Below, piece after piece: positions 1 through 6,180 of a stretch of DNA of 9,976 nucleotides. The DNA comes from an uncultured Sphingomonadales bacterium (GTDB lineage: Bacteria > Pseudomonadota > Alphaproteobacteria > Sphingomonadales > Sphingomonadaceae): NCBI GenBank assembly GCA_937898535.1, contig CALDKP010000080.1:1-9976 (forward strand), given 5' to 3'. The notes under the pieces are model-generated. The model ran no database searches, was not told where the DNA came from, and was given only the letters and a program-made list of their open reading frames with translations. Within the stretch, counting starts at the first letter, position 1. Each line of letters begins with the position of its first letter. The translations under genes and the position numbers were made by a program.

Positions 1-322
1 TCTTGTGCAGCGGCGTGATCCGCCCCATGTTTCCCAGAACCTTCTGGCCGACGTTCAGACTCGACGACAACGAGGCCGTCATCGACAGGTCAAGCAGCAC
101 ACCGGCCAGCATGCGGTCCTTGTCATCGAGACTGACATTGCCGGTGCCGCCGATAAGATCTGACTGGTTCTCGCTGTTGGCCAGCCAGCGCGCGGTTTCC
201 GAAGTAGCCCCACGATCGGACAAGGCATATACCGAAGCACCGAATGCCGCAGCCCGCGGCGCCGCATCGGCATGAATCGAGACAAACAGGTCGGCGCCCT
301 TCTTGCGCGCGATCTCGGCCGC
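1..322 (-). other. Foreign segment: internal part of an N-acetylmuramoyl-L-alanine amidase (Amidase_3, AmiB/AmiC type)
   Basis: Residues ~311-415 of the open frame read EIARKKGADLFVSIHADAA, then GATSETARWL, DLIGG and LDDKDRMLAGVLLDLS, ending near LHK at the window edge. This is the middle of the zinc amidase domain that cleaves the MurNAc-L-Ala bond of peptidoglycan in the periplasm. H325 in SIHAD matches the distal zinc histidine. The first zinc histidine, the zinc glutamate and any AMIN or signal region are absent, because glycosyltransferase sequence stands in their place. The catalytic glutamate would lie beyond base 1. The wording (SETARWL, MLAGVLLDLSMT) recalls gammaproteobacterial rather than alphaproteobacterial amidases, from memory. 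The exact boundary is blurred because QAAEIA fits both families. Confidence 0.8.
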
Positions 323-1246
323 CTGCAGCAGGTCGACCAGTTCTTCATCGCCCAGAAAGCGGTTCACAAAGCGCAGGTGATCCACCACGCCCAGCGAGCG
401 CGCCAGTGCAATCAGGCTATCGCGATAAGCTTCACCCTCGTTCGCCACGAGGTGCGGATGGGTGGCACCAGCGATCAGGTAAACCGCATCGGGATGCCGC
501 GCGAGTACGGAGGGCAGGCCTTTGATGATCGTCTCGATCCCCTTGTTGGGCGAGAGCAGGCCGAACGTCATGATCACGTCGCGGGATTGCAGGCCCAGCT
601 TCGCTTTCATCGGCGCGGTTTCGGTGAAGGGCCGGTCGGGAATGCCGTGCGGAATGACGCAAATCTTGGCAGGATCGCATCGATATGTGTCGATAAGTAT
701 CTGCTTAGCCGCCTCCGCCATTACCATGACGATACCGCACCTTTCGAGCAATGCCTCGGTGACACGGCGTTGGTCGCGATCCGGGTTGCCGAGTACCGAA
801 TGCAAAGTGACGGCGACAGGCACCGGAACGCGGTCGAGCAATTTCAGAATGTGGCAGCCGGCAGGACCACCGAAGATGCCGAATTCATGTTGCAGCCACA
901 CAAGATCAGGTTTTTTGGCGGAAATGGCTGCCGCAGCCAAATGGTAGGAAATGGGATCATTTTGCTCAATACTACCATTGACTGCCGCGGGATAAGCATA
1001 ACTGCTCGAGCCGTCATTCATCGCCCAAACGTCAACCGTAATGCCGGGATATTGCGATTTTAGAGAGTCGAAAATATCCGCGGTAAATGTAGCGATTCCA
1101 CATCTGCGCGGGAGATAACTGCCGATGAGCGCGATGCGGGAAATTTGGGGCTTTATTGATCGGGCGGCATCGGGTTTTTGCCGGAGAGATATTTTGCTCG
1201 CGATATCGAAATATTGAAAGTCCATGGGGGTTGATCTTTCGCTCAT
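1..1246 (-). CDS. Glycosyltransferase (GT-B, family 4-like) N-terminal two thirds, fused in frame to an amidase fragment; runs off the left edge
   Basis: The frame opens at ATG 1246, 39 bases after an in-frame TAG, with a G-rich stretch just upstream, and stays open to base 1 (415 codons). Residues 38-310 read as a retaining GT-B glycosyltransferase that would transfer a sugar from a nucleotide-sugar donor. The N-terminal motif is SYLPRRCGIATF (43-54), followed by QHEFGIFGG (119-127), VIPHGIPD (197-204), FGLLSPNKGIE (228-238) and ELVDLLQAA (302-310). Family members normally continue with the donor-binding acidic motif and C-terminal helix. Here the sequence switches after residue 310 to amidase (separate entry), so the donor site is incomplete. 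It lies 119 bases downstream of fixJ on the same strand. Substrate unknown. The first 195 codons are AT-richer than the rest. I judge the glycosyltransferase real and the fused product artificial. Confidence 0.75.
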   Translation of the reverse strand, partial: MSERSTPMDFQYFDIASKISLRQKPDAARSIKPQISRIALIGSYLPRRCGIATFTADIFDSLKSQYPGITVDVWAMNDGSSSYAYPAAVNGSIEQNDPISYHLAAAAISAKKPDLVWLQHEFGIFGGPAGCHILKLLDRVPVPVAVTLHSVLGNPDRDQRRVTEALLERCGIVMVMAEAAKQILIDTYRCDPAKICVIPHGIPDRPFTETAPMKAKLGLQSRDVIMTFGLLSPNKGIETIIKGLPSVLARHPDAVYLIAGATHPHLVANEGEAYRDSLIALARSLGVVDHLRFVNRFLGDEELVDLLQAAEIARKKGADLFVSIHADAAPRAAAFGASVYALSDRGATSETARWLANSENQSDLIGGTGNVSLDDKDRMLAGVLLDLSMTASLSSSLNVGQKVLGNMGRITPLHK

Positions 1247-1365
1247 GCCCCCCGCATTTATCCTCGTTGTGCGGATATGTTGAAGCTAGTCCAATCCGGA
1301 ACAATACCGGGTTGATTTCTCAGCGCGGACGGCGCGCGTATTAATGTGCCTTAATTGACAATTCG

Positions 1366-2016
1366 CTACGTGAGATTTCCCCCAGCAATGACAGGAATTT
1401 CCGCAACCGTTTGGTCGGCAATGAAGGCGATACGCAAAGCCTCGGAAAGGCTACGAACGCGCAATTTCTCCATCATGTTCGCGCGATATATTTCTACCGT
1501 ACGAGGCGATATGCCCAGATCATATGCTATAGTTTTGTTGGGATATCCCGCCACAAGCCCGTTCAGTACATCACGCTCACGTCCTGTAAGACTGGCCAAA
1601 CGAATCTTGGCCTCACTCGATTTCATGACCTTGTCGTGCGACCGATCAAGCAGTTCAAATGCTTCTTCGACAGCACAAAGGAGCTCCTCCTTTTCGTAAG
1701 GCTTTTCGATAAAGTTGACCGCGCCATGGCGCATCGCTTTTACGGCAAGCGCGATATCGCCATGCCCGGTCAGAACAACAACCGGCATGTCTACGCCCCG
1801 TATTGCCATTTGCTGTTGGACCTGAATGCCATCCATTTCCGGCATTCGCATATCAAGTAAAACGCATCCACGCTGCGCCACCTTCGCTACTTTCAAAAAC
1901 TCAACGCCAGACAAGTGATTTTCGACCTGATATCCTGCGTGTTTCAGCATGAACGCAACTGACCTACGCACACTTTCATCGTCATCAACAATATGCACTA
2001 GCTTGTCATTATTCAT
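1366..2016 (-). CDS. fixJ: FixJ-family response regulator
   Basis: A 216-residue two-domain regulator that would be phosphorylated by FixL and bind promoters. Receiver domain 4-120: acidic pocket D11/D12, phospho-acceptor D55 in LLDMRMPEMDG, T83 and K105. LuxR-type helix-turn-helix 143-200 (LTGRERDVL, NKTIAYDLGISPRTVEIYRANMMEKL). This is the normal FixJ length and order. The chosen start is ATG 2016, preceded by GGAG at 2024-2027 with 7-nt spacing. It overlaps the fixL stop in the shared string ATGAATAA, which points to translational coupling. A longer frame to 2103 exists, but it would sit on fixL coding sequence and adds no domain. Receiver and HTH features are clear. The gene name rests on pairing with a FixL-like kinase; an unrelated NarL-type role is less likely. 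Confidence 0.93.
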   Translation of the reverse strand: MNNDKLVHIVDDDESVRRSVAFMLKHAGYQVENHLSGVEFLKVAKVAQRGCVLLDMRMPEMDGIQVQQQMAIRGVDMPVVVLTGHGDIALAVKAMRHGAVNFIEKPYEKEELLCAVEEAFELLDRSHDKVMKSSEAKIRLASLTGRERDVLNGLVAGYPNKTIAYDLGISPRTVEIYRANMMEKLRVRSLSEALRIAFIADQTVAEIPVIAGGNLT

Positions 2017-3541
2017 CTGGCATCTCCACAGAAGCAAGCGGCAGGGTGAACTTAAAGATTGTGCCACCGCTTTGTTCGAATTCAACAGACATTTGCCCAC
2101 CATGGGCTTCTATGATCGTATGGCAGATGGAGAGCCCGAGCCCCATTCCTTGCGCCTTTGTGCTGACAAAAGGCTGAAACAAATGTCCCTGCATGACTTC
2201 AGGCACTCCGTGTCCCGTGTCGGCGACCGATATTTCTGCATAATCCGAACCACACCGCCTGGCGCGGATCACCAAATGCTTGACCGCACTATGTTCCATG
2301 GCCTCAGCCGCGTTGCGCATCAGATTCACCATTACTTGCTGGATTTGAACGCGGTCCGCGATGACATTGTCGATATGCGATTCAATTTCGACCGACCAGG
2401 ATATACCTTTTTCACGGGCGCCAACTAGACCCAGCGTTGTTGCATCATTTATCAGTTTTTCGAGTGGCAAAATCTGCCGATCAATTTCGCCTTTGGAGAC
2501 AAAATCGCGCAATCGTCGCACAATTTGCCCAGCTCTCAATGCAGCCTTCCCTGATTCATCAAGCGCCTCGCGGAACGTTTCTATCATCTCTGGTTTCCAG
2601 TCATCTAGAAGATCGCGACTTGTAGCCAAGTAATTCGCTATTGCGGTTAGGGGTTGATTGAGTTCATGCGCAAGCGCCGAGGCCAATGTTCCGACCGCGC
2701 TAAGCCTAGATGTATGCACCAGCTCCGCCTGTAGTTCGTTCATTTTCGTTTCAGCTTCAAACTTCTCAGTAAGATCGCGGATAAAGCCAGTAAATGCCCG
2801 ATTTTTGCCCGACTGTATTTCTCCCACGACGAGCTCCATCGGGAAAAGACTTCCATCTTTTTTCCGGCCTTCGAGTATGCGTCCGATACCAATAATTCGC
2901 TTCTCACCGGTTTGAAGATAACGTTGTATATATGATTCATGGGCTAGGCGGTGTGGTTCGGGCATCACCATTCCGATGCTGCGACCTAAGACTTCGTTCT
3001 CTGAATAACCAAAAAGTGCCTCTGCGGTCTTACTGAATGAGGTAATTAAACCACCCTCGTCGATCACGATCATGGGATCCGGTACGGTTTGTAATATCGC
3101 CGACAGCAATGCCGCGCTCTCAGTGACTTTCTGCAGATGCGTTTCGCGCTGGCTTACATTTCGGGCAGTAACGATCACGCCTGCAAGCTGACCGCACCCC
3201 TTTTTCAATGGCGCCATCCTGCATTCGATGGCTCGTCGTTCGCCATCAAGAGCCTCCACCACCAGAAAAAGTGGTTCGACCTCCTCTGACGCATCGCCCG
3301 ACACCACCTTACCGAATTGCGATTTGAATTGCGGAACATGATCGGGGTCCAGCAGCAACAAGGGTGAACCTGGTGGTATGTCCTTTAGAGACTCAATGCC
3401 CAACAGTGTGAGGCCAGCGGGGTTTAGCTCAGCGAGACGATGGTCAGGAAGGATGATAGCCACGGCATCGGGAAGTGTTTTCAGAACGGCATCGAGAAAT
3501 CCCGTTCTGTCTGAAGAAGTGCTACCCGAACCAATATCCAA
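2009..3541 (-). CDS. fixL: FixL-type oxygen-sensing PAS-PAS histidine kinase
   Basis: A 510-residue kinase with no membrane segment, so cytoplasmic. PAS 1 spans about 12-130. PAS 2 (~143-263) is strongly FixL-like: FSKTAEALFGYS, MPEPHRLAHESYIQRY, IIGIGR, DGSLFPMELVVGE, FTGFIRDLTE. H201 sits where FixL has its proximal heme histidine; R207 and R221 match the pocket arginines. Then HisKA with H292 in ALAHELNQPL, N box NLMRNAAEAM (N410), G1 DTGHGVP and G2 GMGLGLS, ending at 510. In known FixL proteins, oxygen on the heme switches the kinase off, so FixJ is phosphorylated when oxygen falls. The start is TTG 3541, supported by GGGAGG 9 nt upstream; the next Met is residue 109. First gene of the fixLJ operon, divergent from hsp20. 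Heme binding is inferred from residues only. Confidence 0.92.
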   Translation of the reverse strand: MDIGSGSTSSDRTGFLDAVLKTLPDAVAIILPDHRLAELNPAGLTLLGIESLKDIPPGSPLLLLDPDHVPQFKSQFGKVVSGDASEEVEPLFLVVEALDGERRAIECRMAPLKKGCGQLAGVIVTARNVSQRETHLQKVTESAALLSAILQTVPDPMIVIDEGGLITSFSKTAEALFGYSENEVLGRSIGMVMPEPHRLAHESYIQRYLQTGEKRIIGIGRILEGRKKDGSLFPMELVVGEIQSGKNRAFTGFIRDLTEKFEAETKMNELQAELVHTSRLSAVGTLASALAHELNQPLTAIANYLATSRDLLDDWKPEMIETFREALDESGKAALRAGQIVRRLRDFVSKGEIDRQILPLEKLINDATTLGLVGAREKGISWSVEIESHIDNVIADRVQIQQVMVNLMRNAAEAMEHSAVKHLVIRARRCGSDYAEISVADTGHGVPEVMQGHLFQPFVSTKAQGMGLGLSICHTIIEAHGGQMSVEFEQSGGTIFKFTLPLASVEMPDE

Positions 3542-3550
3542 AAGAATCGA

Positions 3551-3556
3551 CCTCCC
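3551..3556 (-). promoter_or_regulatory. Ribosome binding site deciding the TTG start of fixL
   Basis: The minus strand reads GGGAGG followed by nine bases and then TTG at 3541. No ATG occurs near this point in the frame, and the next methionine is inside PAS 1, so this Shine-Dalgarno sequence is the main evidence for the start. Confidence 0.65.
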
Positions 3557-3634
3557 AAGCGGTAATCTAACTTATTTTCCGGCATATGGCGAATTGTCGT
3601 GGCCGAAGTCTCCCGAACGCACAATGCGGTGTAC

Positions 3635-3650
3635 TACGTAGTTGCGCATA
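3635..3650 (+). promoter_or_regulatory. Candidate FixJ binding site between fixL and hsp20
   Basis: The sequence TACGTAGTTGCGCATA matches 11 of 16 positions of the high-affinity FixJ site of the Sinorhizobium fixK promoter as I remember it (TAAGTAATTTCCCTTA). It overlaps a perfect 10-bp palindrome, ACTACGTAGT, at 3633-3642. It lies 80 bases upstream of the hsp20 start and 85 bases upstream of the fixL start, so it could serve either or both. The recalled consensus needs checking against the literature. Confidence 0.4.
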
Positions 3651-3666
3651 GGGGACTCTTCGGATT

Positions 3667-3693
3667 TTGAGATGTTACGCCAACCGCTAATCT
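3667..3693 (+). promoter_or_regulatory. Weak candidate promoter for hsp20
   Basis: TTGAGA at 3667-3672 and TAATCT at 3688-3693 are 15 bases apart, short for a sigma-70 type promoter. A start near 3700 would put the candidate FixJ site at about -57, close to where FixJ acts at fixK. The match is weak. It also conflicts with the leader hairpin proposed at 3696-3724, because a start at 3700 would cut off that stem. Confidence 0.2.
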
Positions 3694-3695
3694 GG

Positions 3696-3724
3696 CCTTT
3701 CAAATTTCATCGCAATATTGGAGG
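3696..3724 (+). promoter_or_regulatory. Possible Shine-Dalgarno-masking hairpin in the hsp20 leader
   Basis: CCTTTCAA (3696-3703) can pair with TTGGAGG (3718-3724) in seven pairs, including one G-U and one bulged U, with a 14-base loop. The right arm contains the hsp20 ribosome binding site GGAGG (3720-3724). Weak masking hairpins of this sort act as RNA thermometers on small heat-shock genes in alphaproteobacteria. It can form only if transcription starts at or before 3696. Confidence 0.25.
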
Positions 3725-3729
3725 ACACC

Positions 3730-4221
3730 ATGAACCAGCTTGAAAAAGTTGCTGCCCGCATACCGGTCAAACAAGCCGCGGACAATTTCTGGGAGCCGCT
3801 CACACGCGTCCGAAGCGAATTCGATCATCTGCTTGATGATTTCTGGACGCGGCCAATCGGGCTGAGTTTGACACGGCGCATACAAGCGCTTTCGGGTCCC
3901 GCGCTCGAACTAAAGGACAAGGAAACCGAATATGAGCTTGTAGCGGAAATCCCAGGAATGAAGGTTGAGGATGTCGAACTTAAGGTATCCGATGGCCTGC
4001 TACGCCTGACCGGAGAGAAGCGTGAGCAGCATGAAGAAAGAGAAGATGGCTTCCTGTTTTCCGAACGCCGATACGGCCGTTTCGAAAGAGCAATCGAATT
4101 GCCACAGGGCATTGATCACGAAAAAATTACGGCCACGGCGCGCGATGGGATTTTGTCGGTCCATCTTCCAAAAAGTCCTGCGGCGATTGAACGCGAGCGC
4201 AAGATCCCAATCACCCGATAG
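3730..4221 (+). CDS. Small heat-shock protein, Hsp20/alpha-crystallin family
   Basis: A 163-residue ATP-independent holdase that would bind unfolding proteins in the cytoplasm as oligomers. The N-terminal arm (1-56) is rich in aromatic and charged residues (NFWEPL, FDHLLDDFW). The alpha-crystallin domain spans about 57-148, with YELVAEIPGMKVEDVELKV, FLFSERRYGRFERAIELP and the closing DGILSVHLPK. The C-terminal tail carries the I-x-I anchor IPI at 159-161. This is a normal length for the class. The start ATG 3730 follows GGAGG at 3720-3724 with 5-nt spacing; a TTG at 3718 in the same frame overlaps that site and is rejected. First gene of the plus-strand group and divergent from fixL, so its promoter shares the region with the candidate FixJ site. 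Function is secure; oxygen control is inferred from context. Confidence 0.95.
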   Translation: MNQLEKVAARIPVKQAADNFWEPLTRVRSEFDHLLDDFWTRPIGLSLTRRIQALSGPALELKDKETEYELVAEIPGMKVEDVELKVSDGLLRLTGEKREQHEEREDGFLFSERRYGRFERAIELPQGIDHEKITATARDGILSVHLPKSPAAIERERKIPITR

Positions 4222-4225
4222 CTTT

Positions 4226-4245
4226 CGGCACAGCCATATGTGCCG
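4226..4245 (+). repeat. Short hairpin after hsp20
   Basis: CGGCACA (4226-4232) and TGTGCCG (4239-4245) form a perfect 7-bp stem with a 6-base loop, four bases after the hsp20 stop. No T-run follows, so it is not a standard terminator. It may stabilise the 3' end of hsp20 mRNA or weaken read-through into acg. Confidence 0.5.
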
Positions 4246-4253
4246 GATATGTA

Positions 4254-4299
4254 GGCGGCAGGTCTACTCCCACCCCTCCCCCGTAGTGGACCTGCCGCC
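4254..4299 (+). repeat. GC-rich inverted repeat between hsp20 and the nitroreductase gene
   Basis: GGCGGCAGGTC (4254-4264) is perfectly complementary to GACCTGCCGCC (4289-4299), giving an 11-bp stem with a 24-base C-rich loop. No T-run follows. The right arm ends 8 bases before the acg ribosome binding site. It could be a processing or stability stem separating levels of the two gene products, or a protein operator. Confidence 0.55.
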
Positions 4300-4307
4300 G
4301 AACGAAG

Positions 4308-4313
4308 AAAGGA
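4308..4313 (+). promoter_or_regulatory. Ribosome binding site deciding the GTG start of the nitroreductase gene
   Basis: AAAGGA lies six bases before GTG 4320. An in-frame TAG at 4284-4286 excludes earlier starts. The nearby ATG at 4318 is in another frame with no recognisable product. Confidence 0.65.
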
Positions 4314-4319
4314 CCAGAT

Positions 4320-5423
4320 GTGCGGAGCCGTCGCCAATTTATCTGCCAATCGACGGCGGCAACTGCATTATTGCCTCTTGCGGCATGTGCGCGCGCTGAT
4401 GCGATGGATTATCAGGCCGCAGCCGCAAAGCTTCGCACTGACTTGTCTAAAAACCCAGATATGCAGGAAATTCTTCGCTTTGCTACATTGGCCGCCAACG
4501 TTTATAACACTCAGCCTTGGCGCTTTTCTATCAATGGCAGCAACGCCAGTATCATTCCAGATCTGTCGCGCCGAACGCCTGAAGTTGACCCTGATGACCA
4601 TCATCTTTTTATAAGCCTCGGCTGTGCAGCAGAAAATCTGCTACTGGCTGGAGCGGCGCACGGTCGGCCTGGAGAATTGCTATTCCTGAATACCGATGGT
4701 GGCCGCATCGATATTAGCCTGGGCCGAGGAAAAGCGGAAAAATCAGCCCTCTATTCAGCCATCCCCAAAAGACAAACGACCCGATCAATATATCAGGGTG
4801 GCCGAATTTCCGTAGAGGATTTGGCTGATCTTGAAGCTGCCGCCAATGTGGAAGGCGTATCCATTCATATCATCACTGATGATCGGCAGCGCGAAGCGGT
4901 GGTCGATCAGGTGATTTCGGCTAACTCTCAGCAAATGCGCGATGCTGATTTTGTCAAAGAAATGAAACAATGGGTGCGCTTTAATCCAGACGAGGCACTT
5001 GCCAAAAGGGATGGCCTCTTCAGCCTCTCGACGGGCACGCCGATTGCTCCGACATTTATCGGCCGGGCACTGTTTTCACAGTTTTTGGATGTGGATGCAG
5101 AGAACAGAAAATATGCAACGCAAATTCGTTCATCACCGGCCATCGCTGTGTTCACGGGCGATAAGGCAAACAAAGACAATTGGATCAAGGTTGGCCGCAG
5201 TTTTCAGCGTTTCGCCCTGCAAGCCACTGCATTGGGCTTGCGGCACGCACATATCAATCAACCCATCGAAGTCACCAGCGCGCGGCAACAATTTGCCAGC
5301 TGGCTTGGCACACCGGGCAGTCGACCTGATTTGGTAATCCGCTTGGGCTATGCCCCTGCCTTGCCTATGTCATTACGAAGGCCAGTTACAGATGTTCTGG
5401 TCCCCTGGGAAATCAGCCGATAA
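4320..5423 (+). CDS. Acg-like FMN-binding nitroreductase family protein with a Tat lipoprotein leader
   Basis: A 367-residue protein related to mycobacterial Acg (Rv2032) and other double-nitroreductase-fold flavoproteins. Family marks: NVYNTQPWRF (60-69), PKRQTTRSIY (149-158), GRSFQRFALQATALGL (292-307, flavin-region helix) and RPDLVIRLGYAP with SLRRPVTDVL near the end. The N-terminus carries a twin-arginine motif (SRRQF, R4-R5), a hydrophobic stretch and a lipobox LAAC at 20-23. This predicts export of a folded flavoprotein by Tat and lipid anchoring at C23. Acg-type proteins are thought to bind FMN but often lack ordinary nitroreductase activity, possibly storing or sequestering flavin; the reaction here is unknown. 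The GTG start is supported by AAAGGA and by exactly preserving the leader. It lies 98 bases after hsp20, a pairing seen in hypoxia/dormancy regulons. Family is secure; location is predicted. Confidence 0.87.
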   Translation: MRSRRQFICQSTAATALLPLAACARADAMDYQAAAAKLRTDLSKNPDMQEILRFATLAANVYNTQPWRFSINGSNASIIPDLSRRTPEVDPDDHHLFISLGCAAENLLLAGAAHGRPGELLFLNTDGGRIDISLGRGKAEKSALYSAIPKRQTTRSIYQGGRISVEDLADLEAAANVEGVSIHIITDDRQREAVVDQVISANSQQMRDADFVKEMKQWVRFNPDEALAKRDGLFSLSTGTPIAPTFIGRALFSQFLDVDAENRKYATQIRSSPAIAVFTGDKANKDNWIKVGRSFQRFALQATALGLRHAHINQPIEVTSARQQFASWLGTPGSRPDLVIRLGYAPALPMSLRRPVTDVLVPWEISR

Positions 5424-5447
5424 GTAGATATCCTGATTACAAAGCTG

Positions 5448-5493
5448 CCTGGCAACCTGCATGCGTCGGAGCCCATTCGCATATGGTGCCAGG
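5448..5493 (+). promoter_or_regulatory. Imperfect long hairpin in the leader of the DUF6629 gene
   Basis: CCTGGCA (5448-5454) pairs with TGCCAGG (5487-5493). Inside, CC (5456-5457) pairs with GG (5485-5486) and ATGCG (5461-5465) with CGCAT (5478-5482), for about 14 pairs in all. The right arm runs into the ribosome binding site AGGGAG (5491-5496). It may mask that site, or act as a read-through barrier after the nitroreductase gene. Confidence 0.4.
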
Positions 5494-5504
5494 GAGTAAC
5501 GGTC

Positions 5505-6170
5505 ATGTGCTTTTCAGCAACCGCCAGTTTCACAGCCGGGGCCGTTTTGCTCGTCGTTGGATCCATCGCCGTTCGTCGCGCGCAGAAGTCAGATTATGCA
5601 TATGCTGCAATTCCCCTCTTGTTCGGAATCCAGCAGGTTATCGAAGGAGCCCTATGGCTTGTTCTGGCGGAGCGTTCTTCGTCGCAGCATTGTCTGACTG
5701 TCGGCTATCTGGGGTTTGCCAATATATTGTGGCCAATATACGCGCCATCGGCGATCTGGTTGATGGAGCCAAAATCCGCGAACCGTAATCGCCTTCTGCT
5801 TCCTCTTATCGCGGGGGTTGTAACTGCTATCTTTTTCACAAATGCGATTGCGACCCACCCAATTAGCGCCGATATCGTTCAATCGCATATCCGCTATAGT
5901 TTGCCCCACGATAATGAAAAAATTATGTTTGGGTTTTACGCCACCGCAACTTGCCTGGCGCCGTTGCTTTCCAGCTACAAAAGTGTCAGGCTTCTAGGGC
6001 CCGTGCTTGTCGCGTCCATGTTCGTTGTATATTTCTTTTACACGAATTGGTTCGCTTCTGTCTGGTGTTATTTTGCTGCATTGATCAGCCTCATTATTCT
6101 GCTGCACTTTCAACCCCGCCATTCGGCGATCATTCCTGCTTACTGCAAACGCGTTGATCTCGATTTCTGA
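5505..6170 (+). CDS. DUF6629-family multi-pass membrane protein
   Basis: A 221-residue integral membrane protein of unknown function. It opens with MCFSATASFTAGAVLL and continues with IPLLFGIQQVIEGALW, which I associate with DUF6629. Hydrophobic stretches at about 6-23, 34-54, 66-87, 97-115, 140-157, 163-180 and 184-201 suggest seven helices. Polar loops with HPISADIVQSHIRYSLPHDNE (split across 118-138) and scattered histidines are the only obvious candidate ligand sites; no catalytic motif is visible. The start ATG 5505 has AGGGAG at 5491-5496 with 8-nt spacing. Spaced 81 bases from the nitroreductase gene on the same strand, it may be the third gene of the hsp20 unit, although the leader hairpin suggests separate control. 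It faces the BON gene convergently. The family name is from memory; the membrane nature is secure. Confidence 0.8.
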   Translation: MCFSATASFTAGAVLLVVGSIAVRRAQKSDYAYAAIPLLFGIQQVIEGALWLVLAERSSSQHCLTVGYLGFANILWPIYAPSAIWLMEPKSANRNRLLLPLIAGVVTAIFFTNAIATHPISADIVQSHIRYSLPHDNEKIMFGFYATATCLAPLLSSYKSVRLLGPVLVASMFVVYFFYTNWFASVWCYFAALISLIILLHFQPRHSAIIPAYCKRVDLDF

Positions 6171-6180
6171 ACAGGTTGCG

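Noticed and set aside
272..1063. A 263-codon plus-strand open frame opposite the glycosyltransferase
   Set aside because: The minus strand encodes recognisable glycosyltransferase and amidase motifs throughout; the plus frame has no family resemblance and is a mirror of GC-rich codon use.
1..1246. A genuine bifunctional glycosyltransferase-amidase fusion enzyme
   Set aside because: Both domains are cut through their active sites at the join, and the amidase part would need export while the transferase part has no signal peptide.
1323..1337. GCGCG/CGCGC hairpin after fixJ as a terminator
   Set aside because: The stem is only 5 bp and no T-run follows in the direction of transcription.
2017..2103. 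Upstream extension of fixJ by 29 codons
   Set aside because: The extension lies inside the fixL kinase domain and adds no FixJ homology; ATG 2016 has its own ribosome binding site.
4318..4614. ATG at 4318 opening a 98-codon frame over the nitroreductase start
   Set aside because: Its product has no recognisable features, whereas GTG 4320 gives the twin-arginine leader and full nitroreductase.
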